Shown here: positions 22,144 to 33,335 of the stretch, in pieces
Position numbering within the stretch: position 1 is the stretch's first letter
How the letters are laid out: each line of letters opens with the position of its first letter
Source: Trichoplusia ni
Lineage: Eukaryota > Arthropoda > Insecta > Lepidoptera > Noctuidae
Direction: 5' to 3'
Assembly: GCF_003590095.1 (NCBI RefSeq)
Contig: NC_039483.1
Location: 10,788,001-10,852,000 of the forward strand
DNA length: 64,000 bases
Made by a program: the position numbers and the translations under genes
The notes under the pieces: model-generated
Database searches by the model: none
Seen by the model: the letters and a program-made list of their open reading frames with translations, nothing else
What the model was told of the DNA's origin: nothing

Positions 22144-23354
22144 ATATCTTAGATGTTTTATCCGCACCAACCTACGACAATACTGTTGAAGGCATCGAAT
22201 ACCATTCATATAAACCGTACGTGACTAGTTTTAACAGGAATGACGAGATACGCATACCTATCAACCAACAGGACTTGTATGTACTACCGTCAGCAAGCAC
22301 TTTGTATTTGGAAGGAACCATAGTTGTTAATAAAAAGGATTCAAAAGAAGCCGCGAGCAGTGTTCATTTTACTAATAATGCTCTACTCTATCTTTTCCAA
22401 GATATAAGGTACGAATTAAATGGCGTGGAGATTGATAAAATAAAAAATGCGGGAGTTACTACCACCATGAAATCATTAATATCGATGAATGAAAGTGAAT
22501 CAAAGCTATCTCACGCATGGGGCTGGAACATTGATGGTATAAAAAATATTAATGGAGGTAATTTTTCCGTTTCTATACCACTATGTAACATACTTGGTTT
22601 TGCTGAAGATTTTAAGAAAATTGTTATAAACAGTAGACATGAACTGATATTGCTAAGAAGTAACACGAACTTAAATGCAGTGAAACTGAATACTGGTGAA
22701 GTAATTGACGACATAAAGATCAATAAAATTATATGGCGTGTACCGCATGTTAAAGTATCGGACAAAGAAAAAATAAGTTTGTTAAAATTGTTAGAAAAAG
22801 ATCGACCTCTTCAGATGATATTTAGAAATTGGGATTTATACGAATACCCAGCTCTACCAAAAACTACGAAACACACCTGGTCTATAAAAACTTCATCGCA
22901 AATAGAGAAACCAAGATACGTAATTATTGGTTTACAAACAAACAGAAAAAATAATTCAAGTTCTGATATGTCACAGTTTGATCACTGTCACGTTCGGGAT
23001 GTTAAAGTATATCTAAATTCGACTTACTTCCCGTATGAAAACCTTAATATTAGTTTCGCGAATAATAGAATCGCTTTATTATATGAGCAATACATCCGAT
23101 TTCAACAGTCTTATTACGGACGCCGTTCGGAGCCATTATTAAGTCAGAAACAATTTAGAGATATAGCACCACTATTTATAATCAATTGCTCTAGACAAGC
23201 GGACAACGTAAAAACAGGCCCTGTTGTCGATGTGAGAGTAGAAATTGAGTGCGAAGCGGAGATACCAGACCAAACTTCAGCATATTGTCTCATATTGAAC
23301 GATTGTATCATTGAATACAAACCCTTAAGTAATACTGTGAGAAAAATATCATGA
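22140..23354 (+). CDS. Major capsid protein (double jelly roll)
   Basis: The 404-residue frame is intact. It shares long blocks with P2 (51130-52347), for example DEIRIPINQQDLYVLPSAS, YLFQDIRYELNGVEID, WRVPHVKVSD, MIFRNWDLYEYP and the ending EYKPLSN. Size, order and the 'ELNGVEID' region match the Polinton/adintovirus hexon-type capsid proteins. It would build the icosahedral shell. It ends in ATGA, overlapping the next gene by 4 nt, as in P2. Confidence 0.88.
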   Translation: MNILDVLSAPTYDNTVEGIEYHSYKPYVTSFNRNDEIRIPINQQDLYVLPSASTLYLEGTIVVNKKDSKEAASSVHFTNNALLYLFQDIRYELNGVEIDKIKNAGVTTTMKSLISMNESESKLSHAWGWNIDGIKNINGGNFSVSIPLCNILGFAEDFKKIVINSRHELILLRSNTNLNAVKLNTGEVIDDIKINKIIWRVPHVKVSDKEKISLLKLLEKDRPLQMIFRNWDLYEYPALPKTTKHTWSIKTSSQIEKPRYVIIGLQTNRKNNSSSDMSQFDHCHVRDVKVYLNSTYFPYENLNISFANNRIALLYEQYIRFQQSYYGRRSEPLLSQKQFRDIAPLFIINCSRQADNVKTGPVVDVRVEIECEAEIPDQTSAYCLILNDCIIEYKPLSNTVRKIS

Positions 23355-24460
23355 ATCCAAATACTATCATAATAGATGTTCAAGGTTTTAAAGATCTTTA
23401 TAACAATTTCATAATAAAGGAATTGGCTTTTGCTACTCGAGAATATACTCAAACATTTTTAGTAAAACCTCCATACTTGTTTAAATATTTGACAAGCGAC
23501 GAAAAGACACAAGTTAAATGGTTGGAAAGGCATAAAGGTATTTATTGGAACGAGGGATACATTGACTACAGAGAGTTTAAACGAATAATTGTTCCATATC
23601 TAGAAAATAAGGAAATTATTGTAAATGGCTTTCAAAAGATAAAGTGGATAAATGATCTTTGTGAGGATTGTGTGGTATCAGACCTTGGAACAACACATTG
23701 TATCAATTTCTCAGAGCTGTATAAAAAATATTGTGTTGGTCAATCTAATTTTAATTGTAATATACATTGAAATGAAACTACTTTTACGGATTTTATCGCG
23801 GTTTAATTTTAGATTTTAGTTCCCGACGTTTCGAAACCTTTGCAGGTATCATGGTCACGGGCAGACTGAGATGGTGTTCGTGCAGTTAAAGAACACATAG
23901 CTGACGTCAAACACCGCCGCTCAACGAAGTCTGCAGTCGCCGAACATGCTGAAGGTTCCAGCCATTATATTAGATTTGACCAACCACAGATCCTCGCTAA
24001 AGAATCCAAATTCCTACCTAGGATGTTTCGCGAGGCTATTGAGATTAAAAAACACCCTAATTTCAATAGAGAAGATGGCTGGAAGATATCACCTACTTGG
24101 GATCCAATAATAAATAAACTCAAGGCCAAACCCAAGAGCAGCGCTGCAAGACATCAAGACACAGTGAGCTCATACTGCGTAGGTCGGACCACAAATAATT
24201 AATTAAAATATGAAGGTAGAACGAGCAACATCTTCTGTCAAGACGAACACCATCTCAGTCTGCCCGTGACCATGATACCTGCAAAGGTTTCGAAACGTCG
24301 GGAACTAAAATCTAAAATTAAACCGCGATAAAATCCGTAAAAGTAGTTTCATTTCAATGTCTAACATTCGCGTAAACCTAAGAAACCACTATGTAATATA
24401 CATGCAAAACATTGTGCACTTAAAAATGTGTTATGTATAAAAAAGTATTTAGAATGGTAA
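23351..24460 (+). pseudogene. Unknown conserved 'DVQGF' Polinton protein, interrupted by a Penelope fragment
   Basis: The gene starts at the ATGA overlap with the capsid gene: IIIDVQGFKDLYNN, IIKELAFATRE, then VKWLERHKGIYWNEG. At 23767 it is broken by a 624-bp Penelope fragment flanked by a 12-bp duplication. The frame resumes exactly at 24404 and ends with CALKNVLC at TAA 24458-24460. P2 (52344) and P3 (53784) have homologues. A C-x2-H pair and other spaced cysteines suggest zinc binding. A nuclease-like RNase H fold is conceivable because of the DxxGF start, but no function can be assigned. Confidence 0.7.
23768..24391. mobile_element. Penelope-derived foldback fragment with 12-bp target duplication
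   Basis: Inverted arms of about 100 bp ('gaaatgaaactacttttacgg' region at the left and its complement near 24254-24357) enclose a + strand piece of Penelope GIY-YIG-proximal coding sequence (AVAEHAEGSSHYIRFDQP; FREAIEIKKHPNFNRE). The flanking duplication TGTAATATACAT is at 23756-23767 and 24392-24403. There is no RT, so the copy is non-autonomous. Its coding sequence is only a distant relative of the larger Penelope element next to it. Confidence 0.8.
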
Positions 24461-24578
24461 AATGTGTACCTTTTTTATAATAACTATCGTGAGACTGATT
24501 CATTATTAAATGATGTAACGGTTTACTCACGCGTATTTATCGGGGTAGCCCGACTAGTTTCGGACCCAACCGGAGTCC

Positions 24579-26375
24579 TTAATCATGAGCAGACGCGGCG
24601 GGATCGCGAGTCGAACTGACGTCAGCGGCCGCGCATCTCGCTGCGTAGCGTCGCGCCCGCGCCGTGAGCGGCGGTGGGGCCGGCGACGCCGGTGGCGCGG
24701 GTGGGGGGTCTGCTGTCGTCATTGGCATCGTCCGTGCTCCCGTACTGGTTGAGTCAGTGCATACTATGCTGACCGCGTCGCTTTCCAGGCCTGGCTTCGT
24801 ATGACATAACGCAGCATTTAGTGCTGGTTTCCACGCTGGTGGCAGTGTCCATCCACGATCTCTATTGAAATTCGGGTGACGGCTGATTTCTATAGCCTCA
24901 CGTACTTTTCGCGGCACGAAGTATTTCTCCTTCGCTAGTACGGAGGCTTTGTCGAAACGTATGTAGTGTGCCGTCCCCGCATTACACACATGTTCTGCCA
25001 CTGCCGACTTGTCGGTGTCCATGTTCTTCATGCTGCGTATATGTTCGCCAAGTCTGGTTGCTACATTACGCCGGGTTTCCCCAATATAGCTCAGGCCGCA
25101 GTCGCACGGTATTTTGTATACTCCCGGGAAGCCTAAAGGATCCTTGTCCTTGGGAGAGCGGATCATCTGTCGCAGTTGTCCGGGTGGCCGATAGATCGTC
25201 TTGATGCTATATCTCCGGCGTAACAAGCGACCTATCTTGTCTGTGACACCCTGCACGTATGGTAAGTACGCAGGAGTCCGCTCAGCCTCCGCCGGACGCT
25301 TGCGAGCTTCGCCCGCAGATCCCAGGAGACGTCTGCACTTGCGCCACTGATATCCGTTGCGCTCTAATACGTCACGTACATGCCTCAGTTCCGCATTGAC
25401 GTATTCATGGTCGCAGAGAGCGAGTGCTCGGTTCAGCAGCGTACGAGGCACCGAAGATAGGTGTGAGGGGTGGTGATGGGAGTCGGCTCGTAGGTACCGG
25501 TCTGTGTGCGTTGGCTTCCGGTATACGGTATGAGTCACCCGTCCGTTCGGCTCTCGGATGACCAGTACGTCCAGGAACGGTAACTTTCCTTCTTTTTCCT
25601 CCTCTATGGTGACCTCTATCTTCGCGTGCACCCGATTTTGGTGTGACGTCAGGTCCTTCAATGCGTCCCGGGCGACGACAGCAAAGATATCATCTACATA
25701 TCGCCACCAGTATCGCGGTTTCACGTTTGCAGAGTCTAGTGCTTTTTCCTCAAACCACTCCATGAAGATGTTTGCCACAACGGGCGCCAGTGGTGAGCCC
25801 ATAGCCACTCCGTCAATTTGGAGGTAAAAGTCCCCTCGCCACAGGAAATATCCACTTTTAAGACAATACGTGATACTCTCAACGTAGCCAGTAGGTAGTG
25901 TAGTTCCGCCTAAAAGGGTTGTGATTATTCGTATGACCTCATCTACTGGTACGTTGGTAAACAGCGACGTAATGTCAAAACTAACCATTATATCTGTGTC
26001 CTGCAGCTGTATACCCTCTAGCAACTCAACAAAATGACGGGAGTCTCTCACGTAGCTACTCGTTTTGCCCGTGTATGGTTGTAATAGTGTAGCCAGGTGA
26101 CGCGACAGTTTATAGGTCGGTGCGTCTATCTGGCTAACTATAGGTCGTAGGGGCCAATTTGATTTGTGTATTTTTGGCAAACCATAAATTTTGGGTGGTG
26201 TCGGATTGAGTGGACGTAGTTGTGCTACCAGCTCCTTGTCACCGATGATGTGGAGAAGTTTGTTTATCTTCGTCGTGACTCGGGATGTAGGGTTGTAACT
26301 AACTTTACAATAAACACTTGTGTCGCCCACCATTTGCGTTATCTTGTGTTCGTACGCTTCGGCGCGGCCTGAGCT
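24579..26375 (-). pseudogene. Penelope reverse transcriptase / GIY-YIG endonuclease (5' truncated)
   Basis: The frame is open but lacks the true N-terminus; residues upstream of about 26375 come from the inverted copy. RT motifs are KIYGLPKIHK, MVSFDITSLFTNVPV, IDGVAMGSPLAPVVAN and the catalytic YVDDIFAVV. A C-terminal GIY-YIG endonuclease follows (GVYKIPCDCG, LSYIGETRRNVATRLGEHI). An alanine/proline-rich tail ends the protein. The frame is uninterrupted and nearly identical to the copy at 62547. Confidence 0.88.
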
Positions 26376-27030
26376 ATATTGGGGAAACCCGGCGTAATGT
26401 AGCAACCAGACTTGGCGAACATATACGCAGCATGAAGAACATGGACACCGACAAGTCGGCAGTGGCAGAACATGTGTGTAATGCGGGGACGGCACACTAC
26501 ATACGTTTCGACAAAGCCTCCGTACTAGCGAAGGAGAAATACTTCGTGCCGCGAAAAGTACGTGAGGCTATAGAAATCAGCCGTCACCCGAATTTCAATA
26601 GAGATCGTGGATGGACACTGCCACCAGCGTGGAAACCAGCACTGAATGCTGCGTTATGTCATACGAAGCCAAGCCTGGAAAGCGACGCGGTCAGCATAGT
26701 ATGCACTGACTCAGCCAGTACGGGAGCACGGACGATGCCAATGACGACAGCAGACCCCCCACCCGCGCCACCGGCGTCGCCGGCCCCACCGCCGCTCACG
26801 GCGCGGGCGCGACGCTACGCAGCGAGATGCGCGGCCGCTGACGTCAGTTCGACTCGCGATCCCGCCGCGTCTGCTCATGATTAAGGACTCCGGTTGGGTC
26901 CGAAACTAGTCGGGCTACCCCGATAAATACGCGTGAGTAAACCGTTACATCATTTAATAATGAATCAGTCTCACGATAGTTATTATAAAAATATAGTGAA
27001 CCGTTACGGTGCGGTATGGCTAGATAAAGT
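26364..27030 (+). repeat. Inverted copy of the Penelope 3' region
   Basis: The + strand re-encodes the GIY-YIG and C-terminal region (LSYIGETRRNVATRLGEHI to the stop at 26884) and then the 3' non-coding tail. It is an inverted near-identical copy of 24472-25099 apart from about 40 extra bases at its outer edge. The junction with the RT segment falls in a short shared GCGGCC. Confidence 0.85.
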
Positions 27031-27082
27031 AAATGTGTACCTACTCATTAAGTAAATAGTTTTGTAAATAAAAACTAATTTT

Positions 27083-27153
27083 AATTGTAGTGTACACACT
27101 AAAGTATGTGCTCTAAAAATGTGTTATGTTTGAAAAAGTATTTGGAGTGGTAA
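27083..27153 (+). pseudogene. Duplicated C-terminal end of the 'DVQGF' gene
   Basis: The frame from NCSVH through CALKNVLCLKKYLEW to TAA 27151 repeats the last codons of the DVQGF gene, which also end at 24460. The two copies differ at several positions, so the tandem duplication predates the Penelope insertion between them. The spaced C and H residues are conserved in both. Confidence 0.7.
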
Positions 27154-27320
27154 TTAAATGTATTATTTAAGATATATTTTTTAAATAAAACAACTTTTAT
27201 CTATAATTGTATTTTTAATTCAAATTATACATCGTATACAAATTACAAAATTAAATTGAAACGAATAACCAATATAAATAAGATTAATAAAAAACTGAAT
27301 ATAATTCTAGATCGATATCA

Positions 27321-27803
27321 TCAAAAATCACTGTCTATTAAAGATTTAGAGATCTTTTTAACTAATGATTCTGTTTCATCCATAACACTGTCCATGGCAT
27401 CCCTGACAATATACTGAGCACTTATCACAACATTCTCGTTTTCACTATCGCTGTCATTTGTTTGAGAACTATTGTTGTTGCAGAGATCAATAACAGCAAT
27501 TTTGATTAACTTAAGACCTCGTCGTTGTAAACGGCTGACAACAAAAGATTTCGTGGCATTCTGTTTTTTTAAAGTTTCTCTGCGACGCAGCTTCTGCTTT
27601 TTTTCTTTGTTTTACATTGTTCTGGTTCAGTGCGACACAGCTCAGAGAATCCTTCGTAAGGATCCTGAGCATACTGGCTAAACACAATTTCTGAGTCAGA
27701 TATCTGAAACAAGAAGATACGCAAAAATAAATAATCAATACTGGTGTACATAATCCACTAGTAGGTTAACGTTAGATTACAATATCTAACTTACCGTTGA
27801 CAT
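27321..27803 (-). pseudogene. Unknown small Polinton gene with a tiny first exon (one frameshift)
   Basis: Exon 1 is just ATG TCA ACG (27803-27795), followed by GTAAGT. A 91-nt intron ends in tttcag at 27704, and exon 2 continues with ISDSEIVFSQYAQDPYEGF. An indel in an A-run near 27600 shifts the frame; afterwards a basic stretch (KLRRRETLKKQN), an acidic serine-rich linker and a helical end (MDSVMDETESLVKK) lead to TGA 27323-27321. It lies just downstream of polB on the same strand. No homologue is recognised; an early regulatory role is possible. Confidence 0.55.
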
Positions 27804-28292
27804 GATGATGTATAATGTCACATATACTATATTATAGTAATAGTCTGTAAATAATAAAAACGCAACCAACAATCAACTTTATATAAGGCTTTAAAATTGT
27901 TAGCTTTGCATTTATTTGGGTCTGTATATAAATTGTTTGAAAACCACTCTTTCGTAAATATACTTAGAGTTCCATATTACATAACGGTTTTAGACTAAAG
28001 TATAAACTGCAATCTTGCATAATATTTTACTTGCAACATAGCACAAGTGTCTACTCGTCCCACTACAAACTTATGTATTATATTGAATCATTGCAATCAC
28101 AAATATTACAAGACATATGGAAAATAAAACACATGTCAAAAGTACAGGTATTATATATTTAACTCTTCTAATTCAATAAAACAAGTTTGTACTCAACAAA
28201 ATTTAATTTATACGTATTTACAATCTGTTTTACAAACAAGTATTTTATTTAATAACATATTTGTTTCTATAATATTACAGCTCATTTGTATC

Positions 28293-31200
28293 TTAAATAA
28301 TATAACTTATATTATGTACGTTAAATGATAACACATTGAGATAACATAAAGTCAAATAACCTTTTAAGATGGAAGTATGTCCCCACGCTTGGGTTGCAAC
28401 ATTGCATTTGGATATTAAACGTTTATCATCGTTACTTGATAGTGCTATTTTATTCACACTTTGTGTAAATATTTCATGTTTAATTGATTTGAATAAGATA
28501 TTTTTTCGATGGATTATGTCTCTATTAAATAATACATGCTGATAATTATCAATAGTTAAATCACGGACCACACAAGACTTAATACCTTTTGCTTTCTTAA
28601 TGACATTGTTCATAGTTTTTATTGAATATAATTTTGACCTTAAACCAACAAATTCGGTAATCAGCTCGCCACCCATTTCGTCTTTAAATAATCCCGGCAC
28701 TTTTTTATTTATTTGCGGTATCATAAATTTATTATTAATGTTATAGTTGCTAGTATCGAAGTACTGTAAAAAATTATATTTTATATCGTTATAGAAATCA
28801 TCCGTGTATATAATATATACAAAAGAATCCGTGTCAGTGTAGCATAATTTAACTCTATCGCCGTAAAAAGGTTTAACTATGTTATAATGAAAATGATACA
28901 TATGTGATTTAGATAGTTCTAATACAGTAAAGCCTATGTATATCGGTTTATCCAATATTAAACGGTCAGGTTTCATTTGTATTGCTACTAAGTTTTCCGA
29001 TAAAACTGAAGCACTATGAAAATAAGGATTGCTTATGAGTTTTTCAGCACAAGTATATTTTTTGGTTTTATTATTTGGACTATTCCATGAGTTCACTAAA
29101 TGAACAGTCACCCTTTTTTCTGTATTTTCTAAAGTTTTACCAAAAACGCTATTGTTTAATAACTTAAAGAAATCCTGCTCAAAAACACTTTTTGCGTTTT
29201 GTCGTAATTTGGTATTTAATTCGATGTACTCCTTTAAATATGCACTTTGTCGAAACGTAATGACTCTATGTATTTTACGTAATAATAAACCATGCTCAAG
29301 ACATTTCTTTAAGTGTACATAATGAATCACGTATTTATACTTATTGTAGAGATTTGCAATAAGTTTTTCTGTTTTACCGCCCGGGGGTTTACATTTTTCA
29401 GCACAGAAAGGTAAGTCGTTGTGTAAATTATGTAACGTTTCAGGGTATAAGAGATCTACTTCAAGTATAAAACCCCATTCCGCGTTATCTCTAATATTTT
29501 CTACGACTAACTGATCTATTTCTTGTTGATTTAAAAATCGGAAACCCGAGTGAGGTAAATACTGACACATACTATAGCCGTATAGATTATTACAGTCTAA
29601 ATAACTTATAAAACACTGTGGTTCCACTGCATCATACGATGACATATATCTATTATTAGCTTTTGCATAGCGGTGGGAACACATACATAAACCTCCTCTT
29701 ATACCGCTTTGAATCATCCGCACAATAGATAAGTCTGTTATAAGTTCTAATTTAACTCCCGTTTTTAAAAGCATAGCATCAAACGATAAACTAGGAGCAG
29801 TAATATAAAACGCAGGGTCGAGCTGATAATGCACTTTACAAGTTTTTCGAAAATTTTGAAATATGTCCGTAAGTAATAGTACATCAGTCTTTAAATATAA
29901 GTCAGTATATTCACCCATTGTTTTTATGCCAAATTTGGTCCATACCGAGTTAGCGTGGTTATAGTCCTCCTGTGAAATATGCTCATTACTTAAGGAATTG
30001 AAAAATAAATGTTTCGGTGGTAACGTTTTTTCTTCATAGCAATTCCAATTGCTCATGTAATCGTAAGGATAAATGCCTTTTCGGGTAAGTAAATTAAACT
30101 GATCATTTATAGGGAAATGAAAGCGCAAGCTAATAAAATCCTCAATTCGCATAGTCTTTGATAGCTTGTCTAAACTAGTGCCTAAGAAATTAAATGAATC
30201 TAAAAATCTAATTTGTACGTATTCATTCTCGTCTATATGTATAAATTTGGAAAATGATATATATTTTTCTTTGGTTCTAGGGATGATATTTAATTTGCTA
30301 GGCGTTTCACCTAACTTTTTAATAAAAAGGTGACAGTCGTATCCTGATAAATTATGAAAAAATATTGGTATGAACATAGGTAGCTTATATTGTAAATTAC
30401 AATGTCGATGAGCTGCACCGCGATATCGACCAGTAATATGACAGTGATCTCTTACTTTATTATTCCATAACAGATTATCGCATATGTGACATTTCCAAGC
30501 TTTTTTGTAATCAATTCCGTCTTTCTCAGAAAATATAATCGAAACATTTTGAGTTAATTTGTTATAAATTCTTTTGACGTCTTCAGTAAGCTATAAATTT
30601 CGATACACAATCAATTCCACGATAAGTTTTGAATTCATTAAAATTATCATCGCACGATGAAACAATATTATACGCGAAGGCTGAAGGAACGTGTCGTTGT
30701 AAGCGTGACGTGTTAGCGGTGTCCGATTCATGGCCGGAAATCGGTTCGAGTAATGTTTCGAAATCAGCGTAGATTATGAAAGGAATGTCTTGTTTTTTAT
30801 TATAATTTTTGAATTGTAAAAATGTTCCTTTATCAGGCAATACAGTAATAACTCCTGCACACAAATGATTTTCAAAACGTTCTTCACTTGAAAAAAACAC
30901 TAAACAGGTTTCGCAGAAATATATCTTACTATGATGTTTTGTTATTTGGGTTTTAACGAGGCGTGGTAAATCTTTAATGAGACAATAGTGAGATGAATTC
31001 GAATTTTCTAAAAAAAGTAAATGAATTTTCTTAGATTTATGATTAATTTTCTCAGATTTGTATAGAGGTCCTGTTATAGTCTTACTACCTCTTAAACCGT
31101 AAATATAAATATTTAAAAAAGGATTGTTCCTTTCAAAAGTATCTATATCAGAAAAAGTGATTGGCAATTGGATATCATTTACGTTCAAGACATCGCGGAA

Positions 31201-31860
31201 AAGAGGATACGATGTTATTCTTTCAGGATGTCTATTCGTTGGGTATAAAGCAGCAACTACACACCACAAAAAACAACACTCGTCATTATTTTGAATATTC
31301 AAACATGCTTTCTTATTTTTAATGTATTTAGGTAAATCTATAAATTGCGATCCGCTGAGAGGTTGATATTTATTAATATTTATTTCTAGATGTGAATTAT
31401 TCAAAAACGTCCATCCGCTGTCCCTTTCTTGAAAGTCATCAATTTTTTTTAATATTATCGATACAGCTTTTTCATAGAAAGATTTGAAGTTGTAATTTAA
31501 ATGAATAATAAAATTTTTTGTTGCAAAAGACTTTAACTCTTGGAGGTCATTTTTAAACATTAAAAAATTTGCGAAATATTCAAAATTAATTTTAACAGAA
31601 TAATGTTTTTGAAGCGAACTATCAATTAAAGATTTAACTTGATCATTAATAATGTTTAAAAAGCTTTCTGGGTAAATATTTATTTCCGTTTTAGGTGTAG
31701 CTATCCGGTAACTTGTAATACGTCCTTTCAAACAGGAATGTATTATTGCGACGTTATCATTGATGTGAATAGTACTATTATTTTTATGCTTATTAGTTCG
31801 CAAATGGTTACTCCAACGACGAAAATCCACTTCAATGTTGCAAACCGAACAGAATGGCAT
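28293..31860 (-). pseudogene. polB: Protein-primed DNA polymerase B (one frameshift)
   Basis: This would replicate the element by protein priming. The N-terminus (31860) has a C2H2-like finger (CSVCNIEVDFRRWSNHLRTNKH). The exonuclease motifs are YADFETLLEP (Exo I), FLDSFNFLGTSLDKL (Exo II region) and YTDLYLKTDVLLLTDIF (Exo III region). Polymerase motifs are SYLDCNNLYGYSM (A), KLLNNSVFGKT (B) and CYTDTDSFVYI (C, catalytic DTD). The frames 31860-30583 and about 30595-28293 are joined by a single frameshift near 30590, so about 1190 codons remain nearly intact. Confidence 0.92.
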
Positions 31861-33335
31861 TTTATCTATAGAAACTTATAAAAGAGTAATCGTACCTGCG
31901 AGGTATATTTTTCGTGTAAATACTACTTTAAAAACTAAAACTTAATCACAGGATCTGTTGACTGCTGCTACTATTAGACTATGGTATATTTTCATCACAA
32001 GCACCAAAGTAACGGCTCTATTCTGCTTCTGAAAAACCATGAAACTTAGGTTAGAAATAGTGTACACACAAAAATGTAATTTAGACTTAAGTACGCGGTA
32101 CAAGAACCGCGGTCATTTCTTTACATAAAAACCTGTGATTATAATAGTATTATTTAAGATAGCTCAAATCTATTTTCAAAACCAAAAGAAAATCATTACC
32201 TCCTTTTTTAATTGATTATCAATACCTCAGATGATTGTCGTATCGTATTTTTAATCGTAAATTGTAAGATCTTATTCACTGTGCGACGATCTCTGTTTCC
32301 CAAAGGTATTAAGGAATTTTAACATTTAGGAGTCCTGAAAAAACAAAAATACATGAGCTTAAGTATCCATAGGTGTTAATGATCGTGAAGCAATTAGTTA
32401 AATAGTTAAAGACTTACCTTACAATATTGAGACAAGAGTTTCTTCGAATTACAGGTAATTCATGAGATTTATTAATTTTAGTTAAGTTTAGTAAGTAAAC
32501 TGTGAGTGAAAATTATTTATTATGACATAGGTCTAACATGCAGCAAAAATTACGAAATTATGAATGTACCTAAGTTTCAAATTGCAATTATTGTTGTTTG
32601 CATTGTTTTACGTAGGGTTGTCGCACAAAGAATATAAATAATATTATCATTACAGAAATAACAAGTTGTAGCTTGTTAAAAATAATGCAGAATCAATGAC
32701 TAAAGTTGAGTACTTGTTCAAAACTAATTATTTTTAGCATATTAAAATCTGCGATCCGTTTGGTTAAATAGATATTAATAAATTTTTACTTTGGCAAAAA
32801 ATCTCACAGACGGTGTTATTTGTCTACTTTAGATTTTCATATTCTCCTATCAGCCTAATAACTATAATTCATAAAATATAATCATAAAATAATTATATCT
32901 ATAAAAATGATAATCCTTACGAATTGCTAAATTAGCAATAAGTAAAAAATCATACGATGTAACGTGATCACATAAAGCGAAATATTGCATTACAATAAGA
33001 ATCCCTTAGTCGATACTTTTTTTGATTTACACGAGTATAATACGTACATAATAAATTGTATTGTCGTTTATAACGTTTGCTTTGATTGCGCACGTTTTAA
33101 ATTATTCGAGATAACACTTCACATTTGCTTATAAGCAAAGACATGTTGGTTAGCGATCATTACTTTCTAGTGCTGATATAATATTTGGTTCAATACCATA
33201 CCCCAGCTACTGGTTTTCAGCTAAAATCTAGAAAGTAAATCGTTCAACAAAACAAAAGTTCTGAATATCTTTAGTGCAAGTTTAGTATACTCGTACTTCA
33301 TCGCCACCTAATTTGCCAGAATCACACCAGTAAAG
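31861..33335. other. Non-coding region between polB and the spliced gene
   Basis: The two flanking genes diverge from here, so it must hold both promoters. It is AT-rich without open frames. A short inverted pair (TTACTTTCTAG near 33161 and CTAGAAAGTAA near 33228) lies just upstream of the spliced gene. No further motif is convincing. Confidence 0.5.

Larger units (their letters stand above)
24472..27030 (-). mobile_element. Penelope-like element with inverted 3' copy
   Basis: The insertion is flanked by AAATGTGTACCT at 24460-24471 and 27031-27042. The minus strand carries an RT plus GIY-YIG gene truncated at its 5' end. From 26364 onward the sequence is an inverted copy of its own 3' part (24472-25099), so the ends form a foldback of more than 600 bp. 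Such 5'-truncated, partly inverted copies are typical of Penelope retrotransposition. Confidence 0.88.

Noticed and set aside
24968..25204. Plus-strand frames opposite the Penelope gene (also 25558, 62936, 63526)
   Set aside because: They are antisense shadows of the RT/GIY-YIG gene, identical in both copies for that reason.
26375..26495. N-terminal 40 residues of the Penelope frame starting MPSPHYTHV
   Set aside because: This stretch is antisense of the inverted 3' copy, so it is not part of the native protein.
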